Notes: generated from the letters alone by a model not told the origin. A DNA stretch of 64,000 bases from Pyrocephalus nanus (GCA_038380795.1 CM076261.1:31087866-31151865); one strand, 5' to 3'. Counted from the stretch's first letter, positions 40,421 to 54,207 are shown. Numbers and translations: made by a program.

Positions 40421-42149
40421 GGATCAAAGGTGTGGCTGTTTAGGATATATTAGTGCACTCAGGGCCCTGACAGACTGGGACTATCCTGTCATGTGCTCCA
40501 GAATGTTTAAAGGAAATGGGTTCTTTTGTTCCTTTGTTATCCTGGTTGTCCCTTCCTCCATAATGGAACCATAGTATATGAAAACAGCAGAGGTAAGACA
40601 TGCTTCTTCTTTTAGTATATTCTTATAATTCATATACTTTAATGAATTCTTAACAAACCCTCTTCTCCCCACAGTCACGTAATTGCTAAATTTCAGAGGT
40701 CTTTGTGATGCCACTTCATTGAAGTCTCCTTTCATCATGCTGCTAACATTCTCCTTAAACATCACAAGTAGAAAAAAACACAGGGTGTTGCATTATGAGT
40801 TGAAGATGACTTATGAAAGCAAATTTCTACAGATTGCAGAGCCCCAGCTGAGCAAAAATCAAACTTTTTGTTTAGTTTGGATATTTCTTATTTCTTAAGA
40901 ACCTCTTAAAATTCATGAGGGAGGTGTATGTGCAGAGGAAAAAGAATTGCTGTCATCTTACAGTGGGCTGGTGGAAGGAAGGAAAGGAAGAGCCTAGGCT
41001 CCTATATCTGAAGATATCATGGCAAGACTGAAGGGGAGAGTGTTTTATCTTATAAAGCTAAGACACTAAATGTGACCCTGAGGTGCTGGTGCAATGTGTC
41101 ACAGAGGGAATGGGAAAAACTCCTATTTCCCTTGGTAAGAAGCTGTAAGTTGAGTTGCAAGCAGCTGAAGTGGAAAAACCCAGCCTCACTGGTGGATAAA
41201 TGCTCTCCATGAGTCAGGTCAAAGCCTTCTGTAAAGGGGTTCACATTCCTGTATATGTGAGCCAAGCAGTTTTGTGGATTTTTTTGTTCTTAAAATTGCA
41301 GCTTTATAAGAAATGATACATTGTTTTACCTTTTTTTTTGTTGGCTGGCCTCCTTATCTTTGTGCAGTAACAGCTGGACAATGAGTTTAAAATAATGTTG
41401 GTATTTGACTGATGCACACATACTTCAATTTACATCCTACATTTAGGATGCTGTACAGTTATGAACCTGATAGAAACTTGTGAGCAAGCACTTAGCAGAG
41501 AACTGGTGGAGTTAGAAATTTTTAAGATGGTGGTAAGAAGCACTGAAGAGCTGTCAGGAATTGGGTATCCAATTCAATGAGATATTTCACTGCATATCTT
41601 ATATAATAGTTTATGTCCTTTAAATTAAAGGAGAAACTACAAAAATGCCTGGATTCTTTAACCAAATTAAAGTCAAATGGTCTCTTTTCCATGCTGCCAA
41701 GTGTTTAAATACAACGATTCATTTTTTCATCTGTGAAGTTTTCCTGGTTTTAGCAAGTTGTCTCTACAGTTGGATTGGTACCTGATTGACAATGAGTTGT
41801 GTAGCATATCATGTTCATTTTTTTTCCAACTTGTCATTTTTTTCTCCCTTATATTGTGAAATTCTCAAACTGTGATTGTCAAAAGCAGGAATTCATTCTG
41901 AGAACATGGACTGCCAAGACAATCTCTTTAAAACGTTAAAAGATTGCCATTTATCCTTTGAACAGGCACCTTTATGGAACCTCACTCTGTTCCTCGCTTA
42001 ATCACTGTTTTTAAGGCCCCTGTGATATCTGTTGTGCTTGGAGGGACAGCACATAACTACTATCTTCTCACACCTTGGGTACCTTAAAAAATAGTGCCAG
42101 CTGTGTCATTACAGGGTTCTGCAAGGAGATGGAAAATTGCTGTCTGGAA

Positions 42150-42183
42150 ATAGTGCGGTAATTAGCCAGTTACCCTGCACTAT
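42150..42183. other. Imperfect 12-bp hairpin
   Basis: ATAGTGC plus GGTAA (42150-42161) pairs with TTACC plus GCACTAT (42170-42183), with a 2-nt bulge (CT at 42175-42176) and an 8-nt loop. The stem does not extend outward, so it is too short for a microRNA precursor. Confidence 0.5.
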
Positions 42184-44310
42184 CGGTAGTGACTAACTGT
42201 CTGAAACTCCTTCCCTGGAAAATACTGTTCTGCTGACATCAAGAGACTCACACTATATGGGTAGTACTCATGGTAATTTCAGTCCTCCTGACTTGACTAT
42301 AGGAGTTTCCAGAACTCCCTCAACTTAATGGAAAAGTAATGGAAAAGACTTGCAGTGTAAAGCACTTGATGGTCAGGGCAGCCTCCCTGATTCTGTGAAT
42401 CTTGTGCAACGTGATGAATGTGCAGGGACACTGACAGTGCACAGTTTAATGGTAGCTTATGTCTTTATGTTTTACTGGCTTGTAATGATCTGACTGGGTG
42501 CTTCTTCACCAGAACTAAGCTGTGTTTGCAGTGATGTCCTATTTCTCATGCTACCCTCTTTCACAGTTTTATGTTTTAATCTGTGCCACAGTCATTGTTC
42601 CTGTTGGCTCTGGGTGTCTGGCCCTGCAGGTCAGGTGGCCTTACCAGAGAGAGAAAGTAACTTCTTGAGTGTTGTTTGGAGCAAACAGTTGAGGAGAGTG
42701 AAGTTTCAGTTTGATTAATAGTTTCTGTAAAGGAAAGTCAAGTACTTAATATTCTTACATGGATTCTCCTGAAAAGCAATGATAGTTTTTGTTTGAAGTG
42801 TCACAATAAAACCCTTGAAACTAGAGAAACTGCTTCATAATGAAAAACACATACAAAAGATGGGAAGTAAAAAAAAAAATTGGTAATCTTTACGCTGGCC
42901 TGCTTTTAATCTCTATTTCTTGTGTTTAAAATACTGCCTAAAATAATTCTGATTGGGATTTTGAAAGCATAGTCATGTTTTCTAAGTCTCCCATTTCATG
43001 ACTTACTACAGAGTTTTCCACCTCATTGCAAATAGCATAATTGTACTGGAAAATGGCAGAGGAACTCTCTTCAAATGGCTTTTGGTTTTTCTTCCTTATT
43101 CAACATTGAGAGTTGAGTGACTCTTTGCTATTTTTTAAGCTTCTTGAACAGCTTTGCATGTTTAAAAAGTTACTTATAGGCAAATGCTGTTTTCTGCTCA
43201 GTTAGTTCTTTCTCCTTCCCTCTTAACTATTACTTCAACTTAATTTAAAATAAGCTGTCTGTGTTCCAGTCACACTTGATGGACTTTGAAGTGGGTACAT
43301 GTAGAAGTATTCTAGCCAGAAGCCACAGAACACACAAGTGTGTTTTGTTTTATACAAGTTCAATGCATGTTGTTTACATTTCTATGAAGGACTAGAACCT
43401 TATAAATGTGTTAGTTAAAGCCTTCATTTTGACTCCATATTGATAGTTTGGAAATATGGTCAACTGTTGCTTACTGTTGCAGAGTTAAATAATTTACTCG
43501 GGGTTTTCTGTTTGTAAAAACTCCTTCCATGTTAGGAAGCAATCCATTTTGCAGCTCTCTAGCTCTTTCATAATCGTGTTTTTCCATGTGAGTGAAACCT
43601 TTTAAACTGTCATTCACTGAAGTTGAATAGGAGTCATGAAATATAGTAAATCCCAGATGTACACATTGCTGGCTGCTTTGTGTTGAAGCACTGCCCTCCA
43701 GATTTGAACTAGCAGCGTTACATGCAAGAATGAAAACTCTGAAAACCCTGTTCTTGGTACATGTGGTCAGTAGGCACAATAGACTTAGCCAGTATATAAC
43801 CCCTACAAATATGCCAATGCATGGCCTTACATGAAGTAAAAAACATCAGTTATAGATCTCTTTTACTGTGCTGTTAAGGGAATAACTGACATTTGGAATG
43901 GGAAACATAATTTTCTGTTGTATGATTTCTGTGTAAATATGTATAACAACATCTTTAAGGAGGTACGTCTCTGTATATTATGAAAGGAGATAACCTGCAA
44001 ATTGTGTGTATTTTTAAAGGATTTCTTTTCCTTGAAAAACTAAAGGATGACCCCCCAGTGTAGCATTTATTCTAGGTGAATAAATGATGATCCCTTCAGT
44101 TGCTTCAATTTGTGAAGAAATTGGAATCCACAGAAACAGTCCTTAGCACATCCACAAATTACATTTATCGATAGTATAGCCTAAAGGAAAGCCATTTTAA
44201 TTGCAATAGACGTCTATTTCAAAATTATGAACTGCAGAAGTTTGGCTCAAAATGGTAGGTAGCTTCTTACAGAACAAAACTCTCTCTCTGATTCATTTTA
44301 GATATTTCTC

Positions 44311-44329
44311 TTTTTTTTTTTTTTTTTTT
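44311..44329. repeat. T19 tract
   Basis: Nineteen consecutive T. On the minus strand this is an A-run. No transposon body is recognisable upstream of it on that strand. Confidence 0.85.
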
Positions 44330-44939
44330 ATCTTTGGGCATAGAGAAACAGGTTTTTGGTGTGCCAGACTTTATCACACTGAACAAGACATGGGTTTCTA
44401 TGGTAGCTGACTCACAGATGATGAAGTATGGGACTATGATTTCAAGTGTGGTAACCTGATTTTTCTTCACTTGGTGCTTAAATCCAGCAATCATCCCTTA
44501 AATGAGAGTACAGAATTATCCACTTAATGCTACCTTCTTGATAGTATAAATGGTTTATTTTGCTTTCTTATCAACCTCTTTACACTAAAAAAATGCAACT
44601 TCAGTTTAGAGGTTGCTTTAACCATATAGGCTGTTGTTACAGGTTAAGCTGTAAACTAGTAGCAGATGTTTTAAAAAGAAAATCACACCTTTGATAAATT
44701 GATTTCAGTAGAAGTGTAGGAACCATGAGGCAGTGTTCTGCAGTCTCAGCACAGAGTGAGGAGCACTTAACTGCTTGAATAGCTGCTTTGTAATTGCAGC
44801 TGTTAAGTGTGTGTAACCTTTACCTGAGCTATGCATCAATGCCTTTCCTACACATCTGTGTTCTGCATATTGCTTACAAGTACTTGAGTGTGTGTCCTCT
44901 CAGACAAGCACAGGTGATCAGTAATTCAGTTCTATTTTG

Positions 44940-45190
44940 AAATTTCTCTAATTGAGCATTCATGGGGCAAACTGATGCAACTCATCCACCTCCATCTCTT
45001 AACCGGGTGCCTCTGACCTGACAGAGATGATTGATTGTGGGACTGAGCTCTGGTCAGGTGAGTGGCAATTGAGCTGACAAAGCAGTGGTTTACCCCTGCT
45101 GACAGGGAGGCTTATTAGTCAGAATCATAATGAGGTCCACTGATGGAAGAGGATGGCAGTAAATCACAATTTCTTGTGCTGTATTTTTCT
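44940..45190. promoter_or_regulatory. Candidate conserved non-coding block
   Basis: This non-repetitive stretch contains TGATTGATTG (45028-45037), a PBX/HOX-like composite site, plus CTCTAATTGAGC, GGCAATTGAGC and GTAAATCACAATT. It has no ORF or repeat similarity. Regulatory function is inferred from motifs only. Confidence 0.22.
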
Positions 45191-48100
45191 GTTTAGAGAC
45201 ATCTGAATGCTCAGTTCACAAATAAAATAGGTTCTTTGTACTAAAGTCACATTTCAGACCACCTTTACTGTTAGGGTGCTTTTCAGCATCACTAGGATGG
45301 TGTTGATCACCTTTGCTTTTTTCCCAGGGGCTTGCAAAATACTTGCATAAAACAATTTTATTTTTGTGGAATGAGTGCACGCTAGGTCCCTATTTCTTTA
45401 ATGTGATGGCCCTACTTTTTGTTTATAACAGTGATGTATATTCTGTCAGTTTGGAGTAATGTTGGGAAGCTGGTGTAGCAATCAGCACTTGAAAGATGAA
45501 AAAAGGAAATATTAGTATTTGTGACTGAAAACAGGAGTCTCTGAGTTTATCTATTTTAGCATGTATTCCAATTCTCTTTACTTATTTCCAGACTAAAAAT
45601 GAATAGCAGGGGCTACTGAAATCCCTGTAAATTAACTTTTGCAAGATTTTAACATGTACAGGCCATCTGTTTGCCTAGGAAGACCAGTCAAGGCCTTAGC
45701 TGTGACTTTAACTGCATTTAGGAATGCAAAACATGAGTTTTATAGTGTAATTGTTCTTATTTCCCTGCCATGCTAGCTGCAACAGCTGAGCTGAGGGGAA
45801 TCCCTAGGCAAGGTAAGTGTTGAATATTTTCAAGGAAAATATCTCTATGCAAAACAAAATCAGAAAGGATCAAAATGTTGAAATGAACAGACTGAACCTG
45901 CATATTTTTCAGAACTTTTTTTGCTATGAAACAGTAATATTCAATACCATTTGCTATGGTTTTATTGTAATTTGTGAGAAATTATGAAAAATAAGGAATC
46001 AAATGTAATCCTATTATAATTCCTGAAGTTAAGTATGCAGGAGATTAGTTTCCTTTCAAGCAGATAGAAACAACCCACTCTCCCTGAGAGTTCTAATTAG
46101 AGCAGCCAGTCATAGAATCAGTGCTAGATCTTTGCTAAGACAGTCAAGTTGTGCTGTTGATCAAGGCAGCAGAGCTCAAAAAGTGCGGGCAGGTGCCATT
46201 CAGGGAGGATTTTCTCACCTGCTTAGCAGGTTTGAGGATGTTTGTTGAGAAATGAGATTGCTGGTGTTCTAAGCCTAGTGATTTACAGACTGGTAAGGAG
46301 CTGTACTTTTAAATATGATCAAGCATCTCCTTGCTTTGCACTTCTTCAGGAGCCAGTCATGAATCTAATATTTCTTGAACTTAAAGAAGGAAAAAAAAAC
46401 ACCTTGAAAAACCCAGAAAAGCAGCTTTGTAAATGCCATTTCTGAAGAGGGAAGAAGAGAAAACAGACAGATGCACTTTGTTGACCCTTCATTTTCTTCC
46501 CCCACGCTCTCCTCCCACAACAGCTTAGATCATTAAGCTCCTGTATAATTAAAACTTGGTCCAAGTCACACTAACTCTGTTTACTGGCCACAGTGAAGGA
46601 TATAAATACCTAATCACTTCCTTACACAGAGGCTGCTTCCTGCCGGTGGTTTGCAGTTGTAAAGGACTCTGTCCCTCAGCGAGCTCCCCGAACATCTGCT
46701 CATCCTGTGTGAAGGAGCCTTACTCCAAAGTGGTCCCCTGCCATGGCACATTTATTTCCACAGATTCCTTCTCCTGTTTTTTCAAAGGGAGTAATATCAC
46801 TTTCTATAAACAAACAGCATAGAAAGGCTATTGTCAATGCACATAATAACTGGAATTAAATGAAAAAGAAGAAAAAAACTGTCTTTTGAGGTTTTCTGAA
46901 GGGATTGCTATTCTAATGGGCAGCTGAAACCACAGCACTGAAGTCCTCACAGATGAATAGGTCCTGAGCATAAATCCACTGAAGTCATAGCAATGGTTAA
47001 TTGACAGCAACATCATTAATACAGAGGGTTCTTTCCTCAAAGTGGAATGCAAAATGTCCATTGGTAATCCTCAGAGCATGCAGAAGTTTAAAACAAAGTG
47101 CTGCTTGCAGTAATATTTCATGGCCATTTTTGATCCGTCCAAAACCCTTCCCTCTCTGTAGGAAGAAATAACTGTCGGCAGGAAAGCAGAGAAGAGGGAG
47201 AACCTTCCTAATTCACATCACAGTGGTCTTGTGAAAGTCATAAGTGGCAGCTTGAAATAAATAGGTACCCTTGAGCTCCAGTAGGATAGACACAGCTCTG
47301 ACTCTTTGGGGAGGAGGAGATGTACTAACAGTTGTATAACAAGCTTTGACACTGCCAGTGGAGGAATTCTCAAAATTAAATGGAGCATTTCCTCGAGACA
47401 CTGAGAATCCAGATTGTTCTTCTTGCCCGTCTTGGGCTCAGCAACTCCAAGAAATTAGTCCATGAGCTCCTGCTTCCTCTGTGCAAGAAGAAAGGGCAGA
47501 CTCGCAAAACAAGTGCAACTAAATAGATGCACTGTGGTCACAGCCCTTTGACTTCACTGGCGGTTCCAGGAATACCCACTGTTCTACTGAGGGTTTAAAG
47601 AGAATTATTTCTGTCTTTTCTCTCTCCTTATTTCTTAAAGCTGAATGCTGCTATAATCAATAAGGTTGGACTCTATTTTTCTGATGTTTTATCTATGCTA
47701 CTGGGTAAAGTCCCAATGAAAGATACTAGTTACATGATCATGATTAAACTTCTTTAATAAAATAATTTCCAAGTAGTAGTGACTAATTCAGTGTTTAAGC
47801 TGTAATCAAAGAGAGATAAGTCAAGATGGACGGTTCTTGTGCTTTGGTGTTTGAAGTGAGTCTGCTTTCATTTGGAGTTTTTTAATACTTCTCTAAGTTT
47901 TATGTGGGGGTGAAGCCTAATGGTTGTGCACTTAGTCTGTGGTATTTGATATGTACTGATGCTTCCACTTGAATCTTTTGGAGAAGCACTGGCCTTTTCT
48001 GGTTTTAGTTATACAGGATATTAATAATAAAAGTAACTTGAAAATAGTAGCTATATTAACACCTTGAAATTTATAAAAAACTCTCTGGGATACAAGCTAA

Positions 48101-50163
48101 AGACAGGTCTATTTGAACCAAACCTGTGTGAAGTAAAAGCAATCTAACAGATATGAATTTAAAATACATGTCTGTTTTGGCTTTACTTATTCTCTGCAAC
48201 AGATTGATACTTAGCTAAAAGTTCTTCTGTGTTTAATTTCTGCCTAATGTTTTGTAGTAGAATTAATAATTGAAATAATTTTATTTGAATGTGGACCACT
48301 TAGTGAGCATTCCCATTCATTTTTCTTCTTCTGGATTCTTTGCCTTTGCATGTTGCCCTGCATATCTGTTAATTACCTTCTATCAGGCCACCTAGTATCT
48401 GCCATGATTTTTTTCCTCCCCCCTTGTGGAGGCAGAAATGCAGTGCATTGCCTTGAAGGTGGGTTTTTTCATTTAAGTATTATATGCAGTTTTTTAGAAG
48501 AGACAGAGCAAAGAAGCGGGGATGAGGTTTGTGTCAGATATTTATTTAAGGAACTGAATGTGAGACTTTGTCTACTATACAGCCAGAATTTCTTCCTCCC
48601 CGGCCCCCTCCTTCCTTCTCCCTGAGAGGTACTCATACAATGAGAAAGGAAGAGTGATCTACTCCAGCTGCAAGCCAGAAACTGCAAATGACGTTTTAAA
48701 ATATGGCTGCTGTGGTGTGACTATTACTTCTCCTACCTTAGCTTCAGTTTCAACAGGCTTTCCCTCATCTTGTAATTAGTCTTCTACAAATACTAAATCA
48801 CTGGGTGTAATAGTAATGCTCTGTCAACAAAAAGCGGTGTGTCATCTGAGTGTTGCTAGTAAATATGTGCTATCTGGCCAGTTTATCTAAGTGTTTAGCA
48901 CTGGAAAATCCATGTTTGCAGTGTGCAGTGGATCTAAGGCAGAGATACAGTTCATCTCTGGTATGCTTCCATAGAAACCTATTGCCTGTTTGATAGGAAA
49001 ACAACTTCTGCTTAGTAGAGTATGATGATGCAGAGTGGACCAGAAGACAAAAAGAATGTGCTTTGTTCACTGTCCTACATGGAGAGAAGTTACCACTAAA
49101 AAAAAATTCTAAGATGGTGAGACTTTCACACAGATATTTCTGGTTCATGATGAAACCAAGGCTTGTTTGTATATTCAATAAATACTAAAATTTCAGGCAC
49201 TTCATCTAAAAAATCCTCACTTTTGAAGACAAATACTTGATTCAATCTTAGGCATGGTGCCATTCACTGTTAGCTCCATAATTAACCACTGCACTACAGC
49301 TGTTGGTGTAATGAGAGTAATTAGCCTTCTTGGTGTTTTCCCTCTCATTGCAGAACTTTCAGGTTCTAAAATTAGTTGTCTTAATGTCTTATTTAGTGGA
49401 AATAGGAGATAAAATGGTCCTATATGATTAACAAGATTTTTCAAGCTATAAAGAATGGGAAAGGAAGAGTGAGAAATTATTTCCTGGGTATTTTTAAAAA
49501 ATATTATGTTTTCACTTTATTAAAGACAGCATGCAAAACCTCTAAAAATATGGGCAAATGATATTTCTGAGGCCTTAATAGCATAAAAGGTTCAGTATAA
49601 AATTCAGAGACTCAAAGAGAGAGATTTCCAGAGATGTGGAGTATTTGTGGGCTTAAAATGAATCTAAAATCCCTCTTCCTCCTTTTCTTTGCTTCTGTGG
49701 TAATTTAGAAAATCCTGCATAATTAACACAGGTTGGAAATGAGGCTATGCTTGTAGAACTGGTTTTAAAAAGCCTGATTTTTTTCTAATTATATTTCTTA
49801 GCAAAATAGGAAATTTCTTCTGAAGATGTAAGAGCAAACTCAAGCCAAATGTATTGTCTGGTTTCTTAGCACTGGGAGCTGACGGGCACATTCCTTTGTA
49901 ATTTATTAATCTGCAAACTGCACAGGTACTTCTGTTGTACTAGTTATCCAATTGTGAGTACCACTATTTATGTGGATCAGGCTAGCATGTTTATGATGTG
50001 ATGCAAAGCCAATAGCAGTCATTGCAATATTCTTTACTCCATCCTCCTTGCCAAGTCTGAATGATTTACTTTGCAGGTCAACCTATGGCTCTTGGCCAAC
50101 TTTCAAGCTCAGTATTATCTAATCTACAAATTGCTGCTGTTCCAACAGTTCAAGTCAAGTCAG

Positions 50164-50206
50164 AAAAAAAAAAAAAAAGAAGAAGAAAAAAGAAAACAAA
50201 GAAGAA
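50164..50206 (+). repeat. A15/(GAA)n purine tract
   Basis: About fifteen A followed by GAAGAAGAAAAAAGAAAAC and more A/G. Low-complexity sequence, possibly a decayed retrotransposon tail, but no body is recognised upstream. Confidence 0.8.
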
Positions 50207-52845
50207 TTTAAATGAGCAAGGCAAAAATTTGCCCAATTGAATGAATAATTGAAGACGAATTTTGGTCCAGAGAGAGAGGTATTTCAATCTGGGGAATAAA
50301 GAGCAGAAGTAATGGCAGCTGCATAAATAATTGATAAAGTCTTTTGTTGCTGAGACTGAGGCAAATAAGGAAGCAGTGTTTTTCCCTTCACTCCTTGCAT
50401 GGACTGCAGTGATTTATCCTTTAGGAACTGCCCACATAACTGTGACATGACAGGAGAAATATCTGAAGGTTACTTCAATGGGAAAGACAGCACTTAGCTT
50501 ATCTGTCTCTGGACAGATAAAGACAAATGATGTGGACAAGTTCTGTTGCAGAGAGGAGAGTGCCTATTTTCACCATATTTCCTTAATCAAGTTGATCTCT
50601 GACCTGCATATTAGAAGTAATGTGTATTGTGGAATCAAAGTCTTAGTTTTGTCTCTGCTTCTGTTTCTTGGGAAGACAGAGATGATTCATCTTGTGAGGT
50701 TGGCAGTCATCCCTATACAGCAGTTACTATTGTCAGTGTTTCTATTGCGTGATCTTCCCTAACTTGGCCAAAATAAAGATGCTAAAAAATTGTTTCAGTT
50801 CAACATACCTGAGACTGACAGGGCAGCTATGATCTAATGAACACAGGTTTCTGAGCTGCCACTTAACTCATGCAGCTATACATTTAAAAGCTATTGCTTT
50901 CAATCTGATTATGGGTTATTGTCTTATGCCTGACAAAGGGACTAACTTTGACTCCCTTATGTCTGGTCTCTTAAAAAAGAGGTACGAAGATGAGGTAAAT
51001 TTTTCCCATGCTCCTTTGTGTTTCCTAATTATATCCACGTGCATTGAGACAGTTTTTTGTTTTGTGTCCTTGAAAAATTTGCTGTTTGTACCCCTCAGGA
51101 CACAATGTTAATTTATTGAGGAGTCATTTGCAGCCGTCTCTAGTGAGTGCCACAAGGCAATACTGTCACTTCAGTCACTTATGGCTACAATTGTCTTGAT
51201 TCAGGTAGATAGCAGCATTTTTTCCTGTTTCCTGCATACAAGGAATAGTTTTATTTGTTCATCAAGATCTTCTGCATGGAACTCTGCAATGCATGTAGCA
51301 GCATTCTGCAATGGTGTGATGGAACAAGACCAAATCTAACAGTAGACTGAAAAAACACCAGGGAAGTAAGAAATGCAGGATACTGGCTAATAAGTGATGC
51401 AACAACGTGATTGTTGACTTTCCCAGTGGATTATGCCCCATTTTTATGAACATCTTTTAATATGGACCATGCCAGAGCATTAATATTTGGCTCAACCTCA
51501 ATTTCACTCTTGCTGGAGTTGAAAGTAGAATCAGACTGTGTATGAAGATGCTCTTGATACTCTATAATACTCTGCTTTTCAGAAAATACATAAGAAGACA
51601 TCATCATTTTTGTAATATTTGTTGTTATTTAGCTGCAACAGATTAGGTAAAGAAGTGGTCATTCCCTATAGTGTATGCGTAGAGATGTTCATACACATCT
51701 GTCTTATCTCTGAAGAAGTGTCCATGAGATTACTGCTATTAAGCTGCTTAAGAAAACCTTTTCAAAGCAATCAGTGTGTGAAAATTAAACCATTTGTCAT
51801 TGGGGTAGCACTGTCTAGAGGTCAAAAACTGCCTGCAGATTTTAGGCTTACCACATAACAGAGAAGGCTAACCATGCTGGACTGAGATACAAGAACTGAA
51901 TGTTTTCTGTGTGAGCATTAGATAGCTTAAATCAGTTCATTAATTCACAGTGTATATCTAAAGGTGATTTTTAAGTTATCACAGTACATATTTCAAGTGG
52001 TTTTCAAGGCTGGTTTTGTCCCAGAAGAACTCCACTGCATAGGATGCTAGCTTTGCATTTGCGGGGGTGGGAGGGGGGGCATACATTCACTAGGATCTTA
52101 AATTAATTGTCTTCTTTATTATTGGTTGAAAACACACAATAAAACCCCCAGTTTTCTCGTCTCTCTGGCTTTCTAAGACAAGTCAATGGGCAGTTATCTG
52201 ATAACCATAAACTAATGAGCTTACAAATTCATCTTGGAGTTGTTAATGTATTAATAATCGCTGTTTGTATGGCTCAGTTTATACCTCAGTATATAAATAG
52301 ATATATACAAGAGGGTTTTGGTTGGAAAAAAAGACTAGTCAGCATCCAAAGTGCTGTCTATGTTATACCAAAAGAAAAGGGAACAAACTCTTTGAGTCAA
52401 GGCCTCTTTGTTGCTCTATTTATGTAGAAACTCTCAACTTTCATCATGAATAGAAGTGGGCACAGCATTTCTTATGCTTCAGTACACTTAAATATTTAGA
52501 AGTGGTCAGGATACCAGAGCTGTTTAATTAGGTTTCTTGTATATGTCTAGGAGTGAGCACACTTGAACGTTAAGTAGTTTGATACCCAGACTGCTGACCA
52601 TTACCAGTACCTTTTTAGTTGTTTTGCTGCTGATACTATGATATTCAGAGTGTAATAACTGAAGCAGGCCTTAAATAGCTGTGGAAGAACTTCATGGTAC
52701 TGAACAGTTGTTGAAATTCTTTATAGACAGATATGAAATGACGTTCAAGGGGTAGGCAAAGGAACAACTCCCATCTTGCACATACAGCATTATTTGTCCT
52801 CCCATATTTCTGAGGAATGGTATATAAGACAAGGACAGATTGAAA

Positions 52846-52962
52846 GGACTTTGAGCAACCTGGTCTAGTGAAAAGTGTTCTTGCCCATGGCAGGGGTGTT
52901 GGAACTATATCAGCTTTAAAGCCCCTTCCAACCCAAGCCATTCCATGATTCTGTGATTTTGT
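52846..52962 (+). mobile_element. CR1 LINE 3' end fragment
   Basis: CR1 3' hallmarks appear in order: TTGAGCAACCTGGTCTAGTG, GTTCTTGCCCATGGCAGGGG, TGTTGGAACTATATCAGC, TTAAAGCCCCTTCCAACCCA, and the tail CCATTCCATGATTCTGTGAT. It is sense on the plus strand and covers only the last ~115 bp of the element. Confidence 0.95.
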
Positions 52963-53223
52963 TGTAGTCACCTGTCTTACTATCAGCTCAATACACTGTA
53001 ATGGTTATAGTCCAGAACTGAAGAAAAAAAGGTTGGAGTTAAGCAATGATTTTTGAATGAGAAATCATCTCAATAGACTTCAACTCTTCAGGCTAGAAGG
53101 GAGGGAAGCAGATCTTGCATGTAATACTTGAAATGTCACAGACAATGTGAGTGACTTTTGATTACTTAGTGACCCTTCTGATGCAGAAATAGGGAACATT
53201 CAATGAAACTGGCAGTTCTCAAA

Positions 53224-53530
53224 TTCCAAAGTACTTGTTAAGCAGTAGAGGATCCTACCATTGGATGTTATTGATCCTATGTTTCAAGTATGTTCAAGGG
53301 GAAACTGGACAAATTTGTGGAAGAGAACACTATCCTCTGTTATTAAATATTGTTCAGGAAGTGTGTCTGAGCTGAGAGTCATTGGAGACCGCATGCATGT
53401 TACAGGTAAGTATTGCTTCCTGCTCGCTCTGGTTATACACTTTTCCCTAGGTGTGTGCCTTTTGACCATTGTCACTGGTAAGTACTGGCACAGGTCCAGG
53501 TTTAGCCAGGATGACTGCTCTGGTTTTCTG
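53224..53530 (+). mobile_element. Degraded L3/CR1-like LINE 3' end
   Basis: Pieces resemble, in order, the 3' untranslated part of old amniote CR1/L3-type LINEs. AAGGGGAAACTGGACAAATT with TGTGGAAGAGAAC is followed by TTATTAAATATTG. Later come CCCTAGGTGTGTGCCTTTTG, ACCATTGTCACTGGTAAGTA and CTGGCAC, which I align to the family's TCTGCTATTGACCACTGTC, AGAGACAGGATACTGGGCT pattern. Divergence is high, and the resemblance is from memory of the pattern, not an alignment. The 112-codon frame across it is not a gene. Confidence 0.45.
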
Positions 53531-53923
53531 AGAGGCTTCTATGCCTCAACCTTGTGTTGTCAGGTGGTCTTTCCAAAACCAGGTGGTATGTATCAGTGAG
53601 CCCAGGTGAGAGAAATCTCCAATAACCCTAACTGATGATTTGGCACATTTGCTGTTGAGTTGGCAGATGTACGTAGTATTGTGAGTTGGCTTCCCGCTGG
53701 AGAAGTAACAAGCGATATAATCTACTGTTCTCTGTCCCTGCCAGTTCCCTTTTTATCTAGAATGCAGCCTTCAAAACAAATCATTACAGCAGATGTACAA
53801 ATCATTGTTTTGTTCTTTCAGTAATGCAAGCAATTCCCACTGATTTGCAGTAGACAAGGTATGCAAGTTTGTCCCTAGGATAGGCTGTTTCTGCTTTTTC
53901 TGTCTACCCCCTTATGTATGTGA

Positions 53924-53961
53924 GTGTGTGTATATATACATGCACACATATATACACACAC
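53924..53961. repeat. TG/TA microsatellite forming a palindrome
   Basis: GTGTGTGTATATAT (53924-53937) is the exact reverse complement of ATATATACACACAC (53948-53961), with a 10-bp spacer. It is compound dinucleotide simple sequence able to form a 14-bp cruciform stem. Confidence 0.85.
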
Positions 53962-54163
53962 CTTATTTACCAGAAGCCCATAGAACCACATAGTCAAAGA
54001 ATCTCAATTAAGAAGTCCTTCTAGAACCTCACAGTTTCTCAAGTGCCAAGAAAATACCTTCAAATATTTTAATGCAGCCTGTTTGTCTGGCAAGCAAAGT
54101 CAGGCTCATAAAAGCTTTTGGTGAGGTTCTAAGTTAAATTTATGCAGCCTGCTATACAGGGGC

Positions 54164-54207
54164 ACCCATATGTGAGGATGTCCTCTACCCATATGTCCTC
54201 TACCCAG
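54164..54207 (+). repeat. Short local duplication
   Basis: CACCCATATGTGAGGATGTC is followed by CTCTACCCATATGTCCTCTA and CCCAG, so ACCCATATGT and CCTCTACCCA are each present twice in 44 bp. Confidence 0.7.

Larger units (their letters stand above)
39133..52845. other. Intergenic, no gene seen
   Basis: AT-rich with chance frames of at most about 110 codons. It contains a three-copy 19-bp repeat at 39942, a repeat-like block at 40010-40420, an imperfect hairpin at 42150, a T19 tract at 44311, a candidate conserved block at 44940-45190, and an A/GAA tract at 50164-50206. I see no exon with both splice signals and protein similarity. Confidence 0.7.

Noticed and set aside
42150..42183. MicroRNA precursor
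   Set aside because: The stem is only 12 bp and does not extend; precursors need roughly 30 paired bases.
53261..53599. 112-codon plus-strand frame
   Set aside because: It lies on a probable LINE relic and has no recognisable domain.
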